A DNA stretch of 64,000 nucleotides, taken from assembly GCA_035549195.1 (NCBI GenBank), contig DASZRK010000076.1, forward strand, positions 1-64,000. The letters are read 5' to 3'. This DNA comes from a bacterium (GTDB lineage Bacteria; Oederibacteriota; Muellerivitia; Muellerivitales; Muellerivitaceae). Positions 52,812 to 62,882 of the stretch are shown piece by piece; the first letter of the stretch is position 1, and the number at the start of each line of letters is the position of its first letter. The position numbers were made by a program, and so were the translations under genes. The notes under the pieces are model-generated. The model ran no database searches and was not told the DNA's origin. It was given only the letters and a program-made list of their open reading frames with translations.

Positions 52812-55800
52812 TTATTGGTTGGAAGCCGTGACCCGCTTGATGACGCTGCGCGTATTGCCGTTCAGGTCCTTGGCCGTGATCCGAAAGTCATAGTCGGCGT
52901 CCGGTGTCAGCCCATCGATGACCATCTCATGCCGGTATTCGAAGTCCTTGTTCTCGACCTTGACCTGGACCTCGTTCCCGTCTCCGTCCAGCACCGACAA
53001 GGTGTTCTTGGTGACCTTGTCCGTGGTCCAAAGGACCGAATATTTGCCGGGCCCCACCGGATAGACATCGAATCTCTCGAAGTTCGGTTTTTCCTTGTCG
53101 TCCTTCTTAGCCACCTTGATGTCCGGGAGAGGTTCCGTGAACATGAAACTGGCCCGGGCTTCCTGCTGGTTCAAGTCGTTGCTCCCATAGGAGATGTCCC
53201 CGTGGAGCTTGGAAGTGAAGTCATATTGGAGCCCCATCGATCCTGTCGGCGAAAGGTCCCCGGTCACCCCTCGGTTGAAGCCGACCTGTGTCTTCAGGGA
53301 AAGCTTGGGATCCAAGGGCTTGGTCAATTCCATCTGAAGAAAAGGCGAGCTGTTGGCCACGAGGCTGTTCCCCGTGGCTTCGGGCCCTCCCGCCACCGGC
53401 GTGGCGGCCGAGCCAGGTCCGGCAGCCAAGGGTTGACCCTTGAATTGAACATCGCTCCCCAGCCATTTTTGGGTGTATTCCCGCGCCGCCCGGGAGGCCT
53501 CATTCAGGGCCATTCGGTTGATGGCGTCGAACACCGCCGATTTAGCCGCCTGTCCGTAGTCATGTTCATAGGCCTGTTGGAGGGCCTGGGCGGTGTAGCC
53601 CGTCATGTCCTTCCCGAACATGATGTAGGAGAGCAATAGCTTCTGTTGCTTGTCCGGATCCGTGGGGTCGAAAGGCGGGCTGGATTCCAGGTTGAAGTCG
53701 ATCTTCCCGAAGGTCCCGCTCAGGTTGACCCAGATATCGACGTCGGTATTACGCACCCCCCCCGCCGTGATCACCTCCACATTGTGCCAATGGTCCACTG
53801 CGCGTCCCTTGATGAAAGGTTTGGCCCCCTTGGAAAGCTGGACCCATCCCGACTCCATCGTGAATTTGTGGTTCAAATACCACAACCATCCGCGGGTCGT
53901 GCTGGCCGTGCCGTAGCACTTGATGCCCGCCTCGTCCGGGGTACTGTCCGAATCCCGCCCCTCGATCTTGATGGCGTTCCCCGGGTCCACCTGCAGCTCC
54001 AGGTAATTGGTATTGAAGTCGTTCGAGTACCAAGTGTTCTTTCCGGAGACCAGCTTCAGGTCGAAGGTCACCCCGGCCAATTCCCGGTATTCGATGGGTT
54101 TTCCGTTCTCATCCAATGCCTGGATGGGCGGGAAGGTGAAATGGCCGCTTTGGAGCAGGGCCGTCCCGCTGACCACCAAATGCTCCAGGGGCCCGGAGAT
54201 GACCAAGGGGTCGTTCGGGGTGGCGCCATAGAAGAGGATCTCGCCCCATTCCCCGGGACGCATGATGGTGGGGATGCTCAACCAGACGCCATGTTCCCCG
54301 ACGGTCTGGACCCGGAAGTCGAAATACTGGGGAACGAAATTGACCAACTTCATCTTGCTCTGTTCGATAGGAGGCGATGAGATGAAGACCCGCCCTTGCC
54401 CGATGCGGCCGTTCAAGGAATCCACCGCCAAGGTGTTGTGACGGACCTTGATGCGTCCGCTGATGTCCTCGATCCGCTCCGCCACCATACCGGGGACCAT
54501 TTGACAATTGTTCAGGTCCAGGTCCATCGTCAGGTCCGGATTGTCCAAGGTCCCGCCAACATGGGCGGAGAAATCCATGGCCCCCGAGGCCTTCTTGGCC
54601 AATCCGCCCAGGAGGATGAGGCTGAAATCGCCCTTGTTCATCTTGGCGTCGATGTCCATGTTCCGGTTCTGCACCTTCAACCAGCTGTCCTTCGTCAGGG
54701 CGATGGGCATCTTGCCCCGCACGGTGAAATTGAACTTTCCGCCGCGGTTCAGGCTGATGGGATTTTGGTCATCCCCCAAATAAAGGGTGTTGTCCTTGGA
54801 CCTCAGGACCCCGTCCAACAGGTCGAAGTCCAAATCCCCGATGCGCCCTTGGGAAAGGGAAAGGGACGTGGTGAAAAGGGGGTTCTCCAGGGTCCCGTCC
54901 AGGACCAGGTGATAATTGGCCATGCCCAGGAAAGGGAAATTCGGGAAGACCCATTTGGCGATCTCCTGGATCGGCACATCCTTCGCGTCGGAAACCAGGT
55001 GACAGGCTCCTCCACCCAGGTCCAGGTTCCCGTCCACGGTGAAAACCCCCGCGTAATTCAGCAACCGGAGGTCCTTGAAGGCCACCTTTTGGTCCTGGGA
55101 TAGGTCCACTTCCCCCACCAATTGGGCCTTCCCGGCCTCCAGCGGCAGGAAATCCACCACCTTGTCCTTGACCCGCACCGAAAGATCGAAGGGCTTGGGC
55201 TGTTGTTTCGGGTCATTCCCCTGTTCCAAGAGCGAGAGATTCCCCTCGAAATCAGGACGCCCGGCCTTGGCTCCCAGGGAAGCTTTCCCGGTCATTTGAA
55301 GGCTGCTGGTCAAATGAAAGGGACCAAGGGGGACATCCTTGGTCTCCGCCTTCATCGACATCAGGACAAGCGTGGGATCCTCGGGATCCAATTCCAGCGA
55401 CCCTTCCCCGATCCGAATGGTCCCCTTTTCCAGTTCGATCCGGTTCTTGCCCAAGGTGATCTTGTTGCCCGATTCGGTGAAATGCAGGTCCGCCGATGGG
55501 ATCAAGGTCGATTGATAGCGCAGGTCCTTTCCGGACAAGGAAAACCCGATGCCCAGCTTGTTCAAGGGCCCCTTGACCGAAAGTTCCCCGTTCACCTCCC
55601 CGCCCACCCTTTTTTGGTCGGTATCAATGCCCAGGAGAGCGAGCAAATTGCGAAGCTTTTCCTTTTCGACCGGACCATGGACCGACAGTGCCGCGGTCGG
55701 ATCCCAGACCGCCAGCGGGGATTCCAGGGAACCCTCCAGGTTGTATTTGGCCAGGTCCCGTTGCAGGGTCGCGGTGGCTTGGAGCTTCTTTTTATCACCA

Positions 55801-58679
55801 TTGAATTGGAAGCCGATGTGGTCGAAGTCGTAGTTCTGGACCTTTCCCTGGACCAATTGAAGGGAGCCGGACAGGGGCAAGGTGGCCCAAGGCCCTTTTT
55901 CCAATTTCAGGTCCCCGCTGAATTTCCCCGTGATCTTGAGCCCCGCGGGAAGGAATTGATTGACCTCCGGAAGTTGTTCGAACGGCACCGGTTCGAATCT
56001 CAATTGGGCTTGGAGCTGCGGGGTCTCTCCGGCAAGGTCCAGTTCGGTTGTTCCTTGAATGGCCCCGCCCAGGTGAACCTTGCCCTTGAGCCTGGAATCG
56101 GCCATGTCGGCGGTCAAACCAAGATCGGTGAACCGGTAGGTCTTCTGGTTCAGGTCGGTCAGGCTGAAGTCCTGGGAAGCGAAGGTCCCCGTCCAGGCCT
56201 TCCAAAAGGGGTCCCCGGTGATCTGGGCGTTCCAGACGAAGACCCCCGTCAGGGAAGGCCCCATCCCCAATTGGAAGCCTTTGGCGTCGAATTTCATGGC
56301 CATGGCCCCGGGATGGGCCTGGGTGTCCCAAGTCCCGGTGATGTTCAAGGATCCACCCTTTTGGTCCAGCAAGAGACGGCGGACCATCAGCTTCCCACCG
56401 TCCATTTTCAAGGACGCCTCCAGGTCCTCCGCGTGCCAATCCCCCACCTTCAAACCGGCGACCCGGATATCGTCTCCTTGTAAAAGGGGGTTCTTTTTGG
56501 TTCCCGTCAAATGGAGCTGTCCCTTGACCGAACCCTCGAAGGGCTGTGGAGGATTGTTCCATCCCCCGATCTCGGCGATCGTCTGCAGGGGGACGTCATT
56601 GGCCTTGATGGAAAGGTCCATCGGGGCCTGCGGGTCCAGGCCCACGCGGCCCGAGACCGAGAATTTGTCCCCGTTCTCCCCGATCTCCAGACGGTCGAAA
56701 AGGATCTCGCCCGGACGATAGGTCAGGGCCACCCGCATGGGACCGGGTTCCTGGCCCTTGAGGCTCACCTTCTCCGAATCGAGCTTGGCCGTGGCCGCGA
56801 TCTCCCGACGGGTTCCCCCGACCTTGATGGACAGGTCCACCTTCCCTTCGACCTCCGGGAACTGGTCACTGAAAAAGGGCAACCCCTCCAAGGGGATCCC
56901 CTTCCCGCCCACCTCCAGTTGAATGGGTTGGTCCTGGGATTTGGGCCAAACCCCGCTTCCCGTCAAGCGAATGGATCTCTTGTCCGCTACCGCTAGGAAA
57001 CGCTCCAAGGTCCAGGCATCGGGCCCCTCGGTGAAGACCGCCTCCAACTTGGATTTTTCGTTCAAGATCGCCGTCACCTGCATCCGGTTGTCCTTCCATT
57101 GAACATTGTTGCGAATGGAGTAATGAAAGGGCGTATTGCGGAGTGTCCGGAAGATCTCCAGTTGACTGGTCGAGGAAAGGGTCGTCCGGTCCCGTGGACC
57201 GTAATAGCGGATATCCGCATTGATCCGGCCCTGGGTTTGGGAGATCCCCAGGATCCCCGCAGCCTGGCCCGCATCCAGGTCCACGAGGCGCCCGGACAGT
57301 GAAACAGGGGCATCCGGCTGGTCCGCCAAGGAAATGAACCCATTTCCCGACAAGGATCCGCCCATCAATTTCCCGGAGATGGAATCGAACTTCAGGGTCT
57401 GTTGCTCGAACTTCCCGTGGACCGACAGGCTTTCCAGGGGCCATCCGGCCACCGTCGTGGGCCCCAATCTCGCGCTTCCCGATACGGAAGGATCCGCCAG
57501 AGCCCCGGAAACGAGGAGGTTCGCGCTCCCGGTGGACCCCTCCACCTTCCCTGCCTTCACCTTGAGCAGGTCCTCCAGGATGGTCGAAGCGGCCAAATGA
57601 TCGCTGACCGCCCGGGCTGCCAGTGGACGTCCGTCCATGGGGATAAGTCCGGTGGCCTTCCAGGGCGTGGCCCCGAGGTTGAAGCTCAATTCATCCAGGA
57701 TCTTGACCTCCGTGGGACGCAGGTTGGCCCGGCCCGTGATCCCATTGAAGGTCAAGACCAAGGGACCAGGCGTCTTGAGGTCCGCGTCCGCCAGATCCGC
57801 GTGCCCATCGAACCAAAGGGGTTTGCCCGCCTGAAAGACCAAGGGGGTCTGGATGGACACGAAACCTTGGGTCACATCCCAGCCGGTCGTCCCCTTCAAA
57901 GCGGGACCCAAGGTGGCCAAGGGCCAGTGATCGAGTTTCAGCATCCCTTTGGTACCTGGGGCCTGGGGATCCAAGTGGAAACTGCCGTTGAAACGCAGGG
58001 ACCCAGGATCTTGTTTCTCCGGGGAGAAGGCTTGGAGCGAGAGGCCCCAGGTCCCATGCCCCACCGATCGGGCCCGAAAATCCAGGTCGCGGAAGACCAG
58101 TCGGGGCTCCTTTCCGTTCTGGATCGAGAAAGACCCCGACTTGATCGCTACCTGGCCCGCCGGGATAACAGGGATCGGTGCGGCCAAGGCCGGGGACGAA
58201 CCGGAAAGGGCCGTAACGGGGGCTTGGGAGTGACTGGACCGTGTCAGGGTGATCTCAGGGCGAAGAAGGGTGAGGCTTTGCAGGCACTCTTCGATCGGAC
58301 GATGCCGGACCGCCAGGTCCCAAAGGGCCAGGTCCAGGGAGACCTGTTGGACCCGGACCTTGCTCTCCCAGGGGTAGCCTGGGACGGTCATGGAAAGGTC
58401 GTTCAAAAGGACGTGGCCCGTCCATCCGGCCCGGACCGAACCCAGGGTGACCGGGGACTGGATGACCTCGGATAGCTTCTGTTGGATCAATGGACGCAGG
58501 TTCGCGTCCACGATGCGGTCCTGGAAATAAAGGTAGGCGCCCGTCAGGACGGCGAGGGAAGCCAGGGCCCAGGGCCAACGGGGCTTGCGGCCGGACGATG
58601 GCGGCGAAACCGGGTCTTCCCGCCGCCCCAAGGCCCCCCTGAAAGCGAAGCCCTTGCGGCTTCCCGGCTTCGCTCCCAT
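52812..58679 (-). CDS. TamB/AsmA-like giant envelope protein with C-terminal FN3-like domain
   Basis: The 1955-residue protein has one N-terminal membrane anchor (about 33-52, PWALASLAVLTGAYLYF) and an AsmA-like beginning (SVRAGWTGHVLLNDLSM). A very long beta-rich body has the repeating strand pattern of AsmA/TamB lipid-transfer bridges. The DUF490/TamB C-terminal region (about 1480-1860) contains VVSGTALLQSGHFTFP, LSGTFGKIDFNLESSPPFDPTDPDKQQKLLLSYIMFG and final barrel-like strands. TamB bridges the two membranes and is thought to move phospholipids or help barrel assembly with a BamA-type partner, and bamA is next door. The last 92 residues form a fibronectin-III-like domain (LTPDADYDFRITAKD) not found in known TamB. 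AAGGGG precedes the ATG. Confidence 0.85.
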   Translation of the reverse strand: MGAKPGSRKGFAFRGALGRREDPVSPPSSGRKPRWPWALASLAVLTGAYLYFQDRIVDANLRPLIQQKLSEVIQSPVTLGSVRAGWTGHVLLNDLSMTVPGYPWESKVRVQQVSLDLALWDLAVRHRPIEECLQSLTLLRPEITLTRSSHSQAPVTALSGSSPALAAPIPVIPAGQVAIKSGSFSIQNGKEPRLVFRDLDFRARSVGHGTWGLSLQAFSPEKQDPGSLRFNGSFHLDPQAPGTKGMLKLDHWPLATLGPALKGTTGWDVTQGFVSIQTPLVFQAGKPLWFDGHADLADADLKTPGPLVLTFNGITGRANLRPTEVKILDELSFNLGATPWKATGLIPMDGRPLAARAVSDHLAASTILEDLLKVKAGKVEGSTGSANLLVSGALADPSVSGSARLGPTTVAGWPLESLSVHGKFEQQTLKFDSISGKLMGGSLSGNGFISLADQPDAPVSLSGRLVDLDAGQAAGILGISQTQGRINADIRYYGPRDRTTLSSTSQLEIFRTLRNTPFHYSIRNNVQWKDNRMQVTAILNEKSKLEAVFTEGPDAWTLERFLAVADKRSIRLTGSGVWPKSQDQPIQLEVGGKGIPLEGLPFFSDQFPEVEGKVDLSIKVGGTRREIAATAKLDSEKVSLKGQEPGPMRVALTYRPGEILFDRLEIGENGDKFSVSGRVGLDPQAPMDLSIKANDVPLQTIAEIGGWNNPPQPFEGSVKGQLHLTGTKKNPLLQGDDIRVAGLKVGDWHAEDLEASLKMDGGKLMVRRLLLDQKGGSLNITGTWDTQAHPGAMAMKFDAKGFQLGMGPSLTGVFVWNAQITGDPFWKAWTGTFASQDFSLTDLNQKTYRFTDLGLTADMADSRLKGKVHLGGAIQGTTELDLAGETPQLQAQLRFEPVPFEQLPEVNQFLPAGLKITGKFSGDLKLEKGPWATLPLSGSLQLVQGKVQNYDFDHIGFQFNGDKKKLQATATLQRDLAKYNLEGSLESPLAVWDPTAALSVHGPVEKEKLRNLLALLGIDTDQKRVGGEVNGELSVKGPLNKLGIGFSLSGKDLRYQSTLIPSADLHFTESGNKITLGKNRIELEKGTIRIGEGSLELDPEDPTLVLMSMKAETKDVPLGPFHLTSSLQMTGKASLGAKAGRPDFEGNLSLLEQGNDPKQQPKPFDLSVRVKDKVVDFLPLEAGKAQLVGEVDLSQDQKVAFKDLRLLNYAGVFTVDGNLDLGGGACHLVSDAKDVPIQEIAKWVFPNFPFLGMANYHLVLDGTLENPLFTTSLSLSQGRIGDLDFDLLDGVLRSKDNTLYLGDDQNPISLNRGGKFNFTVRGKMPIALTKDSWLKVQNRNMDIDAKMNKGDFSLILLGGLAKKASGAMDFSAHVGGTLDNPDLTMDLDLNNCQMVPGMVAERIEDISGRIKVRHNTLAVDSLNGRIGQGRVFISSPPIEQSKMKLVNFVPQYFDFRVQTVGEHGVWLSIPTIMRPGEWGEILFYGATPNDPLVISGPLEHLVVSGTALLQSGHFTFPPIQALDENGKPIEYRELAGVTFDLKLVSGKNTWYSNDFNTNYLELQVDPGNAIKIEGRDSDSTPDEAGIKCYGTASTTRGWLWYLNHKFTMESGWVQLSKGAKPFIKGRAVDHWHNVEVITAGGVRNTDVDIWVNLSGTFGKIDFNLESSPPFDPTDPDKQQKLLLSYIMFGKDMTGYTAQALQQAYEHDYGQAAKSAVFDAINRMALNEASRAAREYTQKWLGSDVQFKGQPLAAGPGSAATPVAGGPEATGNSLVANSSPFLQMELTKPLDPKLSLKTQVGFNRGVTGDLSPTGSMGLQYDFTSKLHGDISYGSNDLNQQEARASFMFTEPLPDIKVAKKDDKEKPNFERFDVYPVGPGKYSVLWTTDKVTKNTLSVLDGDGNEVQVKVENKDFEYRHEMVIDGLTPDADYDFRITAKDLNGNTRSVIKRVTASNQ

Positions 58680-58691
58680 GAAGTACCCCTT

Positions 58692-61136
58692 TTAAACGGT
58701 CGCTGGGGACGCGGCGGTTTCCGAGATGAAATCCAGCTTCTCGCCCGCCGAACGAAGGGTCAGGTTCGACCCTTCCTTCACGTTGCCCCGCAGGAGCTCC
58801 TCGGCCAGGGCGTCCTCCACGTATTTCTGGATGGAACGCTTCATCTGGCGGGCCCCGTAGACCTTGTCGTAGCCCTTCTCGATGAGGAACTCGCGCGCCG
58901 ACGGGTCCAGGATCAAGGTGATGGCCTTGTCCTTGAGACGTTTCTGAACGTCCGCCAGTTGGATGTCCACGATCTTTTCGATATGCGTCTTTTCCAGGGG
59001 GTGGAAGATGATGATGTCATCCACCCGGTTCAGGAACTCCGGATTGAAGGCCTTCTTGAGTTCGGACTGGATCTTGTTCTTCATGCTGCCCAGGGGCACA
59101 TCGGACCCCTCGGGGGTGAAGCCCAGGTTCTTCTCGACCCCGATCTCCCGGGCACCCAGGTTGCTCGTCATGATGACCACCGTATTGCGGAAGTCCACGA
59201 CCCGGCCCAGCGAATCGGTCAGACGTCCATCCTCCAGGATCTGCAGCATTACGTTGAAGATCTCCGGGTGGGCCTTCTCGATCTCGTCGAAAAGGACCAC
59301 GCTATAGGGCTTGCGGCGCACTTTTTCGGTCAGCTGGCCGCCCTCGTCGTGGCCCACATAGCCCGGAGGGGCCCCGGCGAGCCGCGAAACGTTGAATTTC
59401 TCCATGTATTCGCTCATATCGAACCGAATGAGCGCATCCTCATCGTCGAAGAGGAACTGGGCCAGCGCCCGCGCCAATTCGGTCTTCCCAACACCTGTGG
59501 GTCCCATGAACATGAAACTACCGATGGGCTTCTTCGGGTTTCCGATACCCGCCCGGCTGCGGCGGATGGCTTTGGAGATGGCCGTGATGGCCTCTTCCTG
59601 GCCCACCACGCGCTTGTGGAGCTCCTCTTCCATGCGCAGGAGCTTTTCCGATTCCTTCTCGCCCAGCTTGATCATGGGGATGCCGGTCCACTTGGAGGCC
59701 ACATAGGCGATGTCCTCCCAGGTCACGACCGCTTCTTCCTTGGTCTTCTGGGCTTCCCACTTCTCCTTCTCATCCCCCAGCTTGGCGCGCATCTTCTTCA
59801 TCTTGTCGCGCAGGTCGGCGGCGCGCTCGAACTCCTGGGTCTTGATGGCCTCTTCCTTCTCCTGCTTGACCTTCTCCACTTCCTTTTCCAGGGCCCGGAT
59901 CTCGGGCGGAATGGTGGTGATGCGAAGGCGGGTGCGGCTTCCCGCTTCATCAATGAGGTCGATCGCCTTGTCCGGCAGGAAACGGCCCGAGATGTAGCGG
60001 TGGGACAGGGTGGCGGCGGCCTGGATGGCGTCGTCCGTGATGCGCACCCGATGGTGGGCCTCATAGCGGTCCCGGAGCCCCTTGATGATCTGGACGGTCT
60101 CGTCCACGGAGGGTTCGTCCACCGTGATCATCTGGAACCGGCGCTCCAGGGCGCCGTCCTTCTCGATGTACTTGCGGTATTCATTCAAGGTCGTGGCCCC
60201 GATGCACTGCAGTTCCCCGCGGGCCAGCGCGGGCTTGAGCATGTTGGAGGCGTCGATGGCCCCTTCGGCGGCCCCGGCCCCGACCAGCGTGTGGAGCTCA
60301 TCCACGAAAAGGACGATCTTCCCGGACTGGCGGATCTCGTTGATCACGGCCTTGAGGCGCTCCTCGAATTCACCGCGGTACTTGGTCCCCGCCACTAGGG
60401 CGGCCAGGTCCAGGGTCACGATGCGCTTATCGAGCAACAATTCGGGCACATTGCCTTCCTTGATGCGCTGGGCGAGCCCTTCGGCAATGGCCGTCTTTCC
60501 CACACCCGGCTCCCCGATGAGCACCGGGTTGTTCTTCGTGCGGCGGGAAAGGATCTGGATGACGCGTTCGATCTCGTCCTCCCGGCCGATGACCGGGTCC
60601 AGCTTGCCGTCCTTGGCCATCTGGGTCAGGTCGCGGCCGAAAGTGTCCAGGGCCGGGGTCTTGGATTTCTTGACCTGCTTGGAGAACTTCGGGAAGGTCC
60701 CGCCCAGGAGGTTGATGACCATGTCCCGCGACTTCTCATAGGTGACGCCCAGGTTCTCCAGGGCCCGGGCGGCGACGCCCTCCCCTTCCTGGATGATGCC
60801 CAGCAGCAGATGCTCGGTCCCGATGTAGTTGTGCCCCAGCTTTTGCGACTCCTCGGCGGCCAGTTCCAGCACCTTCTTGGCCGAAGGCGTGAACTGCGGG
60901 TCCCCGATGGTCAAGGTATCCGAGGACGGGGTCGTCAGGTTCTCCACTTCGATACGAACGGATTCCAAGTCCACCCCCAGGGATTCCAGGACAGCCACGG
61001 CCACTCCGCCGCCCTCGCGGATGAGACCCAGCAAAAGGTGTTCGGTTCCAATGAAGTTGTGGTTCAGCCGTCGGGCCTCTTCCTTGGCCAACGGATTAAT
61101 GACCTTTTTGGCTCTTTCAGTGAATCGTTCGAACAT
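58692..61136 (-). CDS. clpC: ClpC-type AAA+ unfoldase
   Basis: ClpC unfolds proteins for ClpP. The 814-residue protein has two N-terminal repeats each with IGTEHLLLG (Glu32 and Glu108). The equivalents in Bacillus ClpC (Glu32 and Glu106) bind phospho-arginine. Walker A motifs are GEPGVGKT (first AAA) and GPTGVGKT (second AAA). The middle UVR-type helix ([22 protein letters not shown]) is present. It follows mcsB by 120 bases with AAGGAG before the ATG; a weak promoter-like pair (complement of 61225-61230 and 61202-61207) lies in the gap. No CtsR or HrcA site was seen. clpP is not in the window. Confidence 0.96.
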   Translation of the reverse strand: MFERFTERAKKVINPLAKEEARRLNHNFIGTEHLLLGLIREGGGVAVAVLESLGVDLESVRIEVENLTTPSSDTLTIGDPQFTPSAKKVLELAAEESQKLGHNYIGTEHLLLGIIQEGEGVAARALENLGVTYEKSRDMVINLLGGTFPKFSKQVKKSKTPALDTFGRDLTQMAKDGKLDPVIGREDEIERVIQILSRRTKNNPVLIGEPGVGKTAIAEGLAQRIKEGNVPELLLDKRIVTLDLAALVAGTKYRGEFEERLKAVINEIRQSGKIVLFVDELHTLVGAGAAEGAIDASNMLKPALARGELQCIGATTLNEYRKYIEKDGALERRFQMITVDEPSVDETVQIIKGLRDRYEAHHRVRITDDAIQAAATLSHRYISGRFLPDKAIDLIDEAGSRTRLRITTIPPEIRALEKEVEKVKQEKEEAIKTQEFERAADLRDKMKKMRAKLGDEKEKWEAQKTKEEAVVTWEDIAYVASKWTGIPMIKLGEKESEKLLRMEEELHKRVVGQEEAITAISKAIRRSRAGIGNPKKPIGSFMFMGPTGVGKTELARALAQFLFDDEDALIRFDMSEYMEKFNVSRLAGAPPGYVGHDEGGQLTEKVRRKPYSVVLFDEIEKAHPEIFNVMLQILEDGRLTDSLGRVVDFRNTVVIMTSNLGAREIGVEKNLGFTPEGSDVPLGSMKNKIQSELKKAFNPEFLNRVDDIIIFHPLEKTHIEKIVDIQLADVQKRLKDKAITLILDPSAREFLIEKGYDKVYGARQMKRSIQKYVEDALAEELLRGNVKEGSNLTLRSAGEKLDFISETAASPATV

Positions 61137-61256
61137 GGAAATCTCCTTAAAAAGGCTGATGCCCGGGGCTTATTTGAGCTTAATGGCCTCGATAAATCAA
61201 TGATTTAGGGCGGTTTTAGGGTGTTAACAAGGGGTGGGCCAAGATAATGCGTCGGG

Positions 61257-62315
61257 TCAGAGCGCTTCGACCTTTTTCAAGGTCATCCCCAAGATGCGGG
61301 CACGCTCCATGGCCTCCTGCTCGGGCCCCAATTCGCGGGTCGCGATCTTGGCCAGGTGCGCGGGTTGGGTCAGGATCAATAACTGATTCAGCAGGGGCAG
61401 TTCGATGCCGGCAAGTATTTTTTGGGAAAGGCCCACCCGGATGGCCGACAGGCCGTCCAAGGCCTCCTGGAGGCTCATGACCTTGGCGGACTTCAAGGTG
61501 CCCAAGGCCCGGCAGATGCGGTCCTGGACCTTGACGCCCTCTTGCTGGAACACGGCTTTCTGGGCCTGGCTTTCCACCTCGACCAACTGGTGGGCCACCC
61601 GTTCCACATGGTCCACGATCTCGGATCCACGCTTGCCGAGCGAGGATTGGTTGGAGATCTGGAAGAAGGCGCTGGCGACCTGGGTGGTCTCGCCCTGAAG
61701 CCCCCTGACCGTCAACCCCACCTGGGTCACTCCCTGGAGGACTTGAGCCACCCGATTGGTGTAGACCAGGGCCGGCAAGTGCAGAAGCACGCTGGACCGC
61801 AGGGCCATGCCCAGGTTCGTGGGGCAAGCGGTGAGATAACCCAATTGATGGTCCTTGGCGAAGTGGAGCTTCCCGCAAAGGGCTTGGTCCACCTGGGAAA
61901 GGTATTGGAAGCCCTCTTTCAAGTTGAGCCCCGAACGGAAGACCTGGAGCCTCAGGTGATCCTCCTCGTTCACCAGGAAGCTGAGGCCGTCCTGGGCGTC
62001 GAAGGCCACCGCCCTTTCCCCCACGCTGGCGGCGTGTTCCAGGGAGATGAGCTGGTGTTCGGTCAGGAATTGGCGGTCCAGGGAGGATATCTCGTTGAGC
62101 CGGATGAACTTGAGCAAGGGAGCCTGAGGCAGGACCGATAGGGCGTTCCGGACCTCATCCACCACCACCTTTTGTTCAACGGCGCTGGCGTGATGGGGGA
62201 ACTTGCGGCCTTCCAGGTTGCGGGCGAACCGCACGCGGCTGGAGACCACGACCTCATTGGCCGGGCCGGGTTTCAAGAACCAATCGTCGGTCGTCGTCAG
62301 GAGTTCTTCGAACAA
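61257..62315 (-). CDS. mcsB: Protein-arginine kinase McsB
   Basis: McsB phosphorylates arginines on proteins and marks them for ClpCP. The 352-residue protein has the guanido-kinase blocks VVVSSRVRFARNLEGRKFP, FLVNEEDHLRLQ, LGYLTACPTNLG and FFQISNQSSLGKRGSEIV. The C-terminal allosteric motif, RDxxRA in Bacillota, reads EAMERA here, so phospho-arginine activation may be altered. The TTG start is two bases after the mcsA stop. A creatine/arginine kinase is excluded by length and by linkage with mcsA and clpC. Confidence 0.94.
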   Translation of the reverse strand: MFEELLTTTDDWFLKPGPANEVVVSSRVRFARNLEGRKFPHHASAVEQKVVVDEVRNALSVLPQAPLLKFIRLNEISSLDRQFLTEHQLISLEHAASVGERAVAFDAQDGLSFLVNEEDHLRLQVFRSGLNLKEGFQYLSQVDQALCGKLHFAKDHQLGYLTACPTNLGMALRSSVLLHLPALVYTNRVAQVLQGVTQVGLTVRGLQGETTQVASAFFQISNQSSLGKRGSEIVDHVERVAHQLVEVESQAQKAVFQQEGVKVQDRICRALGTLKSAKVMSLQEALDGLSAIRVGLSQKILAGIELPLLNQLLILTQPAHLAKIATRELGPEQEAMERARILGMTLKKVEAL

Positions 62316-62317
62316 GG

Positions 62318-62878
62318 TTATCCCTGTTTCCGTCTGTTCTCGTAATAGTGGATCTCGTCCCGCAGGCGGGCGGCGTCCTCGAACTTCTCGGCCTCGATCA
62401 AAGCTTTCATCCTCTCCCTCATTCCCTGGATATCGGGGTCGGCCTTTGGATCCGGCGGAACGGCCTCCGCTCGCGGGCCCTCCTCCACGTGCTGGACGTT
62501 GCCGTGGATCCCCGAGATCAAGGGCTGAAGCGCGGACTTGAAGGATTCATAGCATTTGGTGCAACCCAGGCGTCCATTGGTGCGGAAGGTGGAAAGCTGG
62601 TAGCCACAATAAGGGCATTGGACCTGGGGATCGACCGCCACCGATCCGACCCGCCCCGACTGCACTTCTTCGATCCCGCCGTTCCCCCAATCCATGAAAT
62701 TATGGAGCAGGTCGGAAAGGGCCGTAAAGGGATTGAAGGCGATCGGGTTCATGCCCCCATAGGCCTGGGTCTGTTCCTGGGCGCAGGGTTCGCACAAGTG
62801 GGCCTGGGTGGTCTGGTTCCCGATGGTCTGGGAAAAGAAGACCGTGGCGGGTCGTTGGTTGCATCGTTGGCAAAGCAT
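62318..62878 (-). CDS. mcsA: McsA, zinc-finger/UVR activator of McsB
   Basis: The 186-residue protein has four CxxC pairs (MLCQRC, HLCEPC, QCPYC and GCTKC), which bind two zinc ions. The UVR motif is near the end (MKALIEAEKFEDAARLRDEIHYYE). McsA activates McsB and helps couple it to ClpC. GGAG precedes the ATG, five bases after the lolD stop. In Bacillota the gene before mcsA is ctsR; here it is lolD, and no ctsR exists in the window. Confidence 0.94.
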   Translation of the reverse strand: MLCQRCNQRPATVFFSQTIGNQTTQAHLCEPCAQEQTQAYGGMNPIAFNPFTALSDLLHNFMDWGNGGIEEVQSGRVGSVAVDPQVQCPYCGYQLSTFRTNGRLGCTKCYESFKSALQPLISGIHGNVQHVEEGPRAEAVPPDPKADPDIQGMRERMKALIEAEKFEDAARLRDEIHYYENRRKQG

Positions 62879-62882
62879 CTCG

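Noticed and set aside
58482-60398. 638-codon plus-strand open frame
   Set aside because: It is antisense to clpC and the start of the TamB-like gene and has no recognisable motif.
61137-61256. CIRCE element or CtsR box before clpC
   Set aside because: Neither the CIRCE inverted repeat nor the CtsR heptamer repeat is present; only a weak promoter-like pair was seen.
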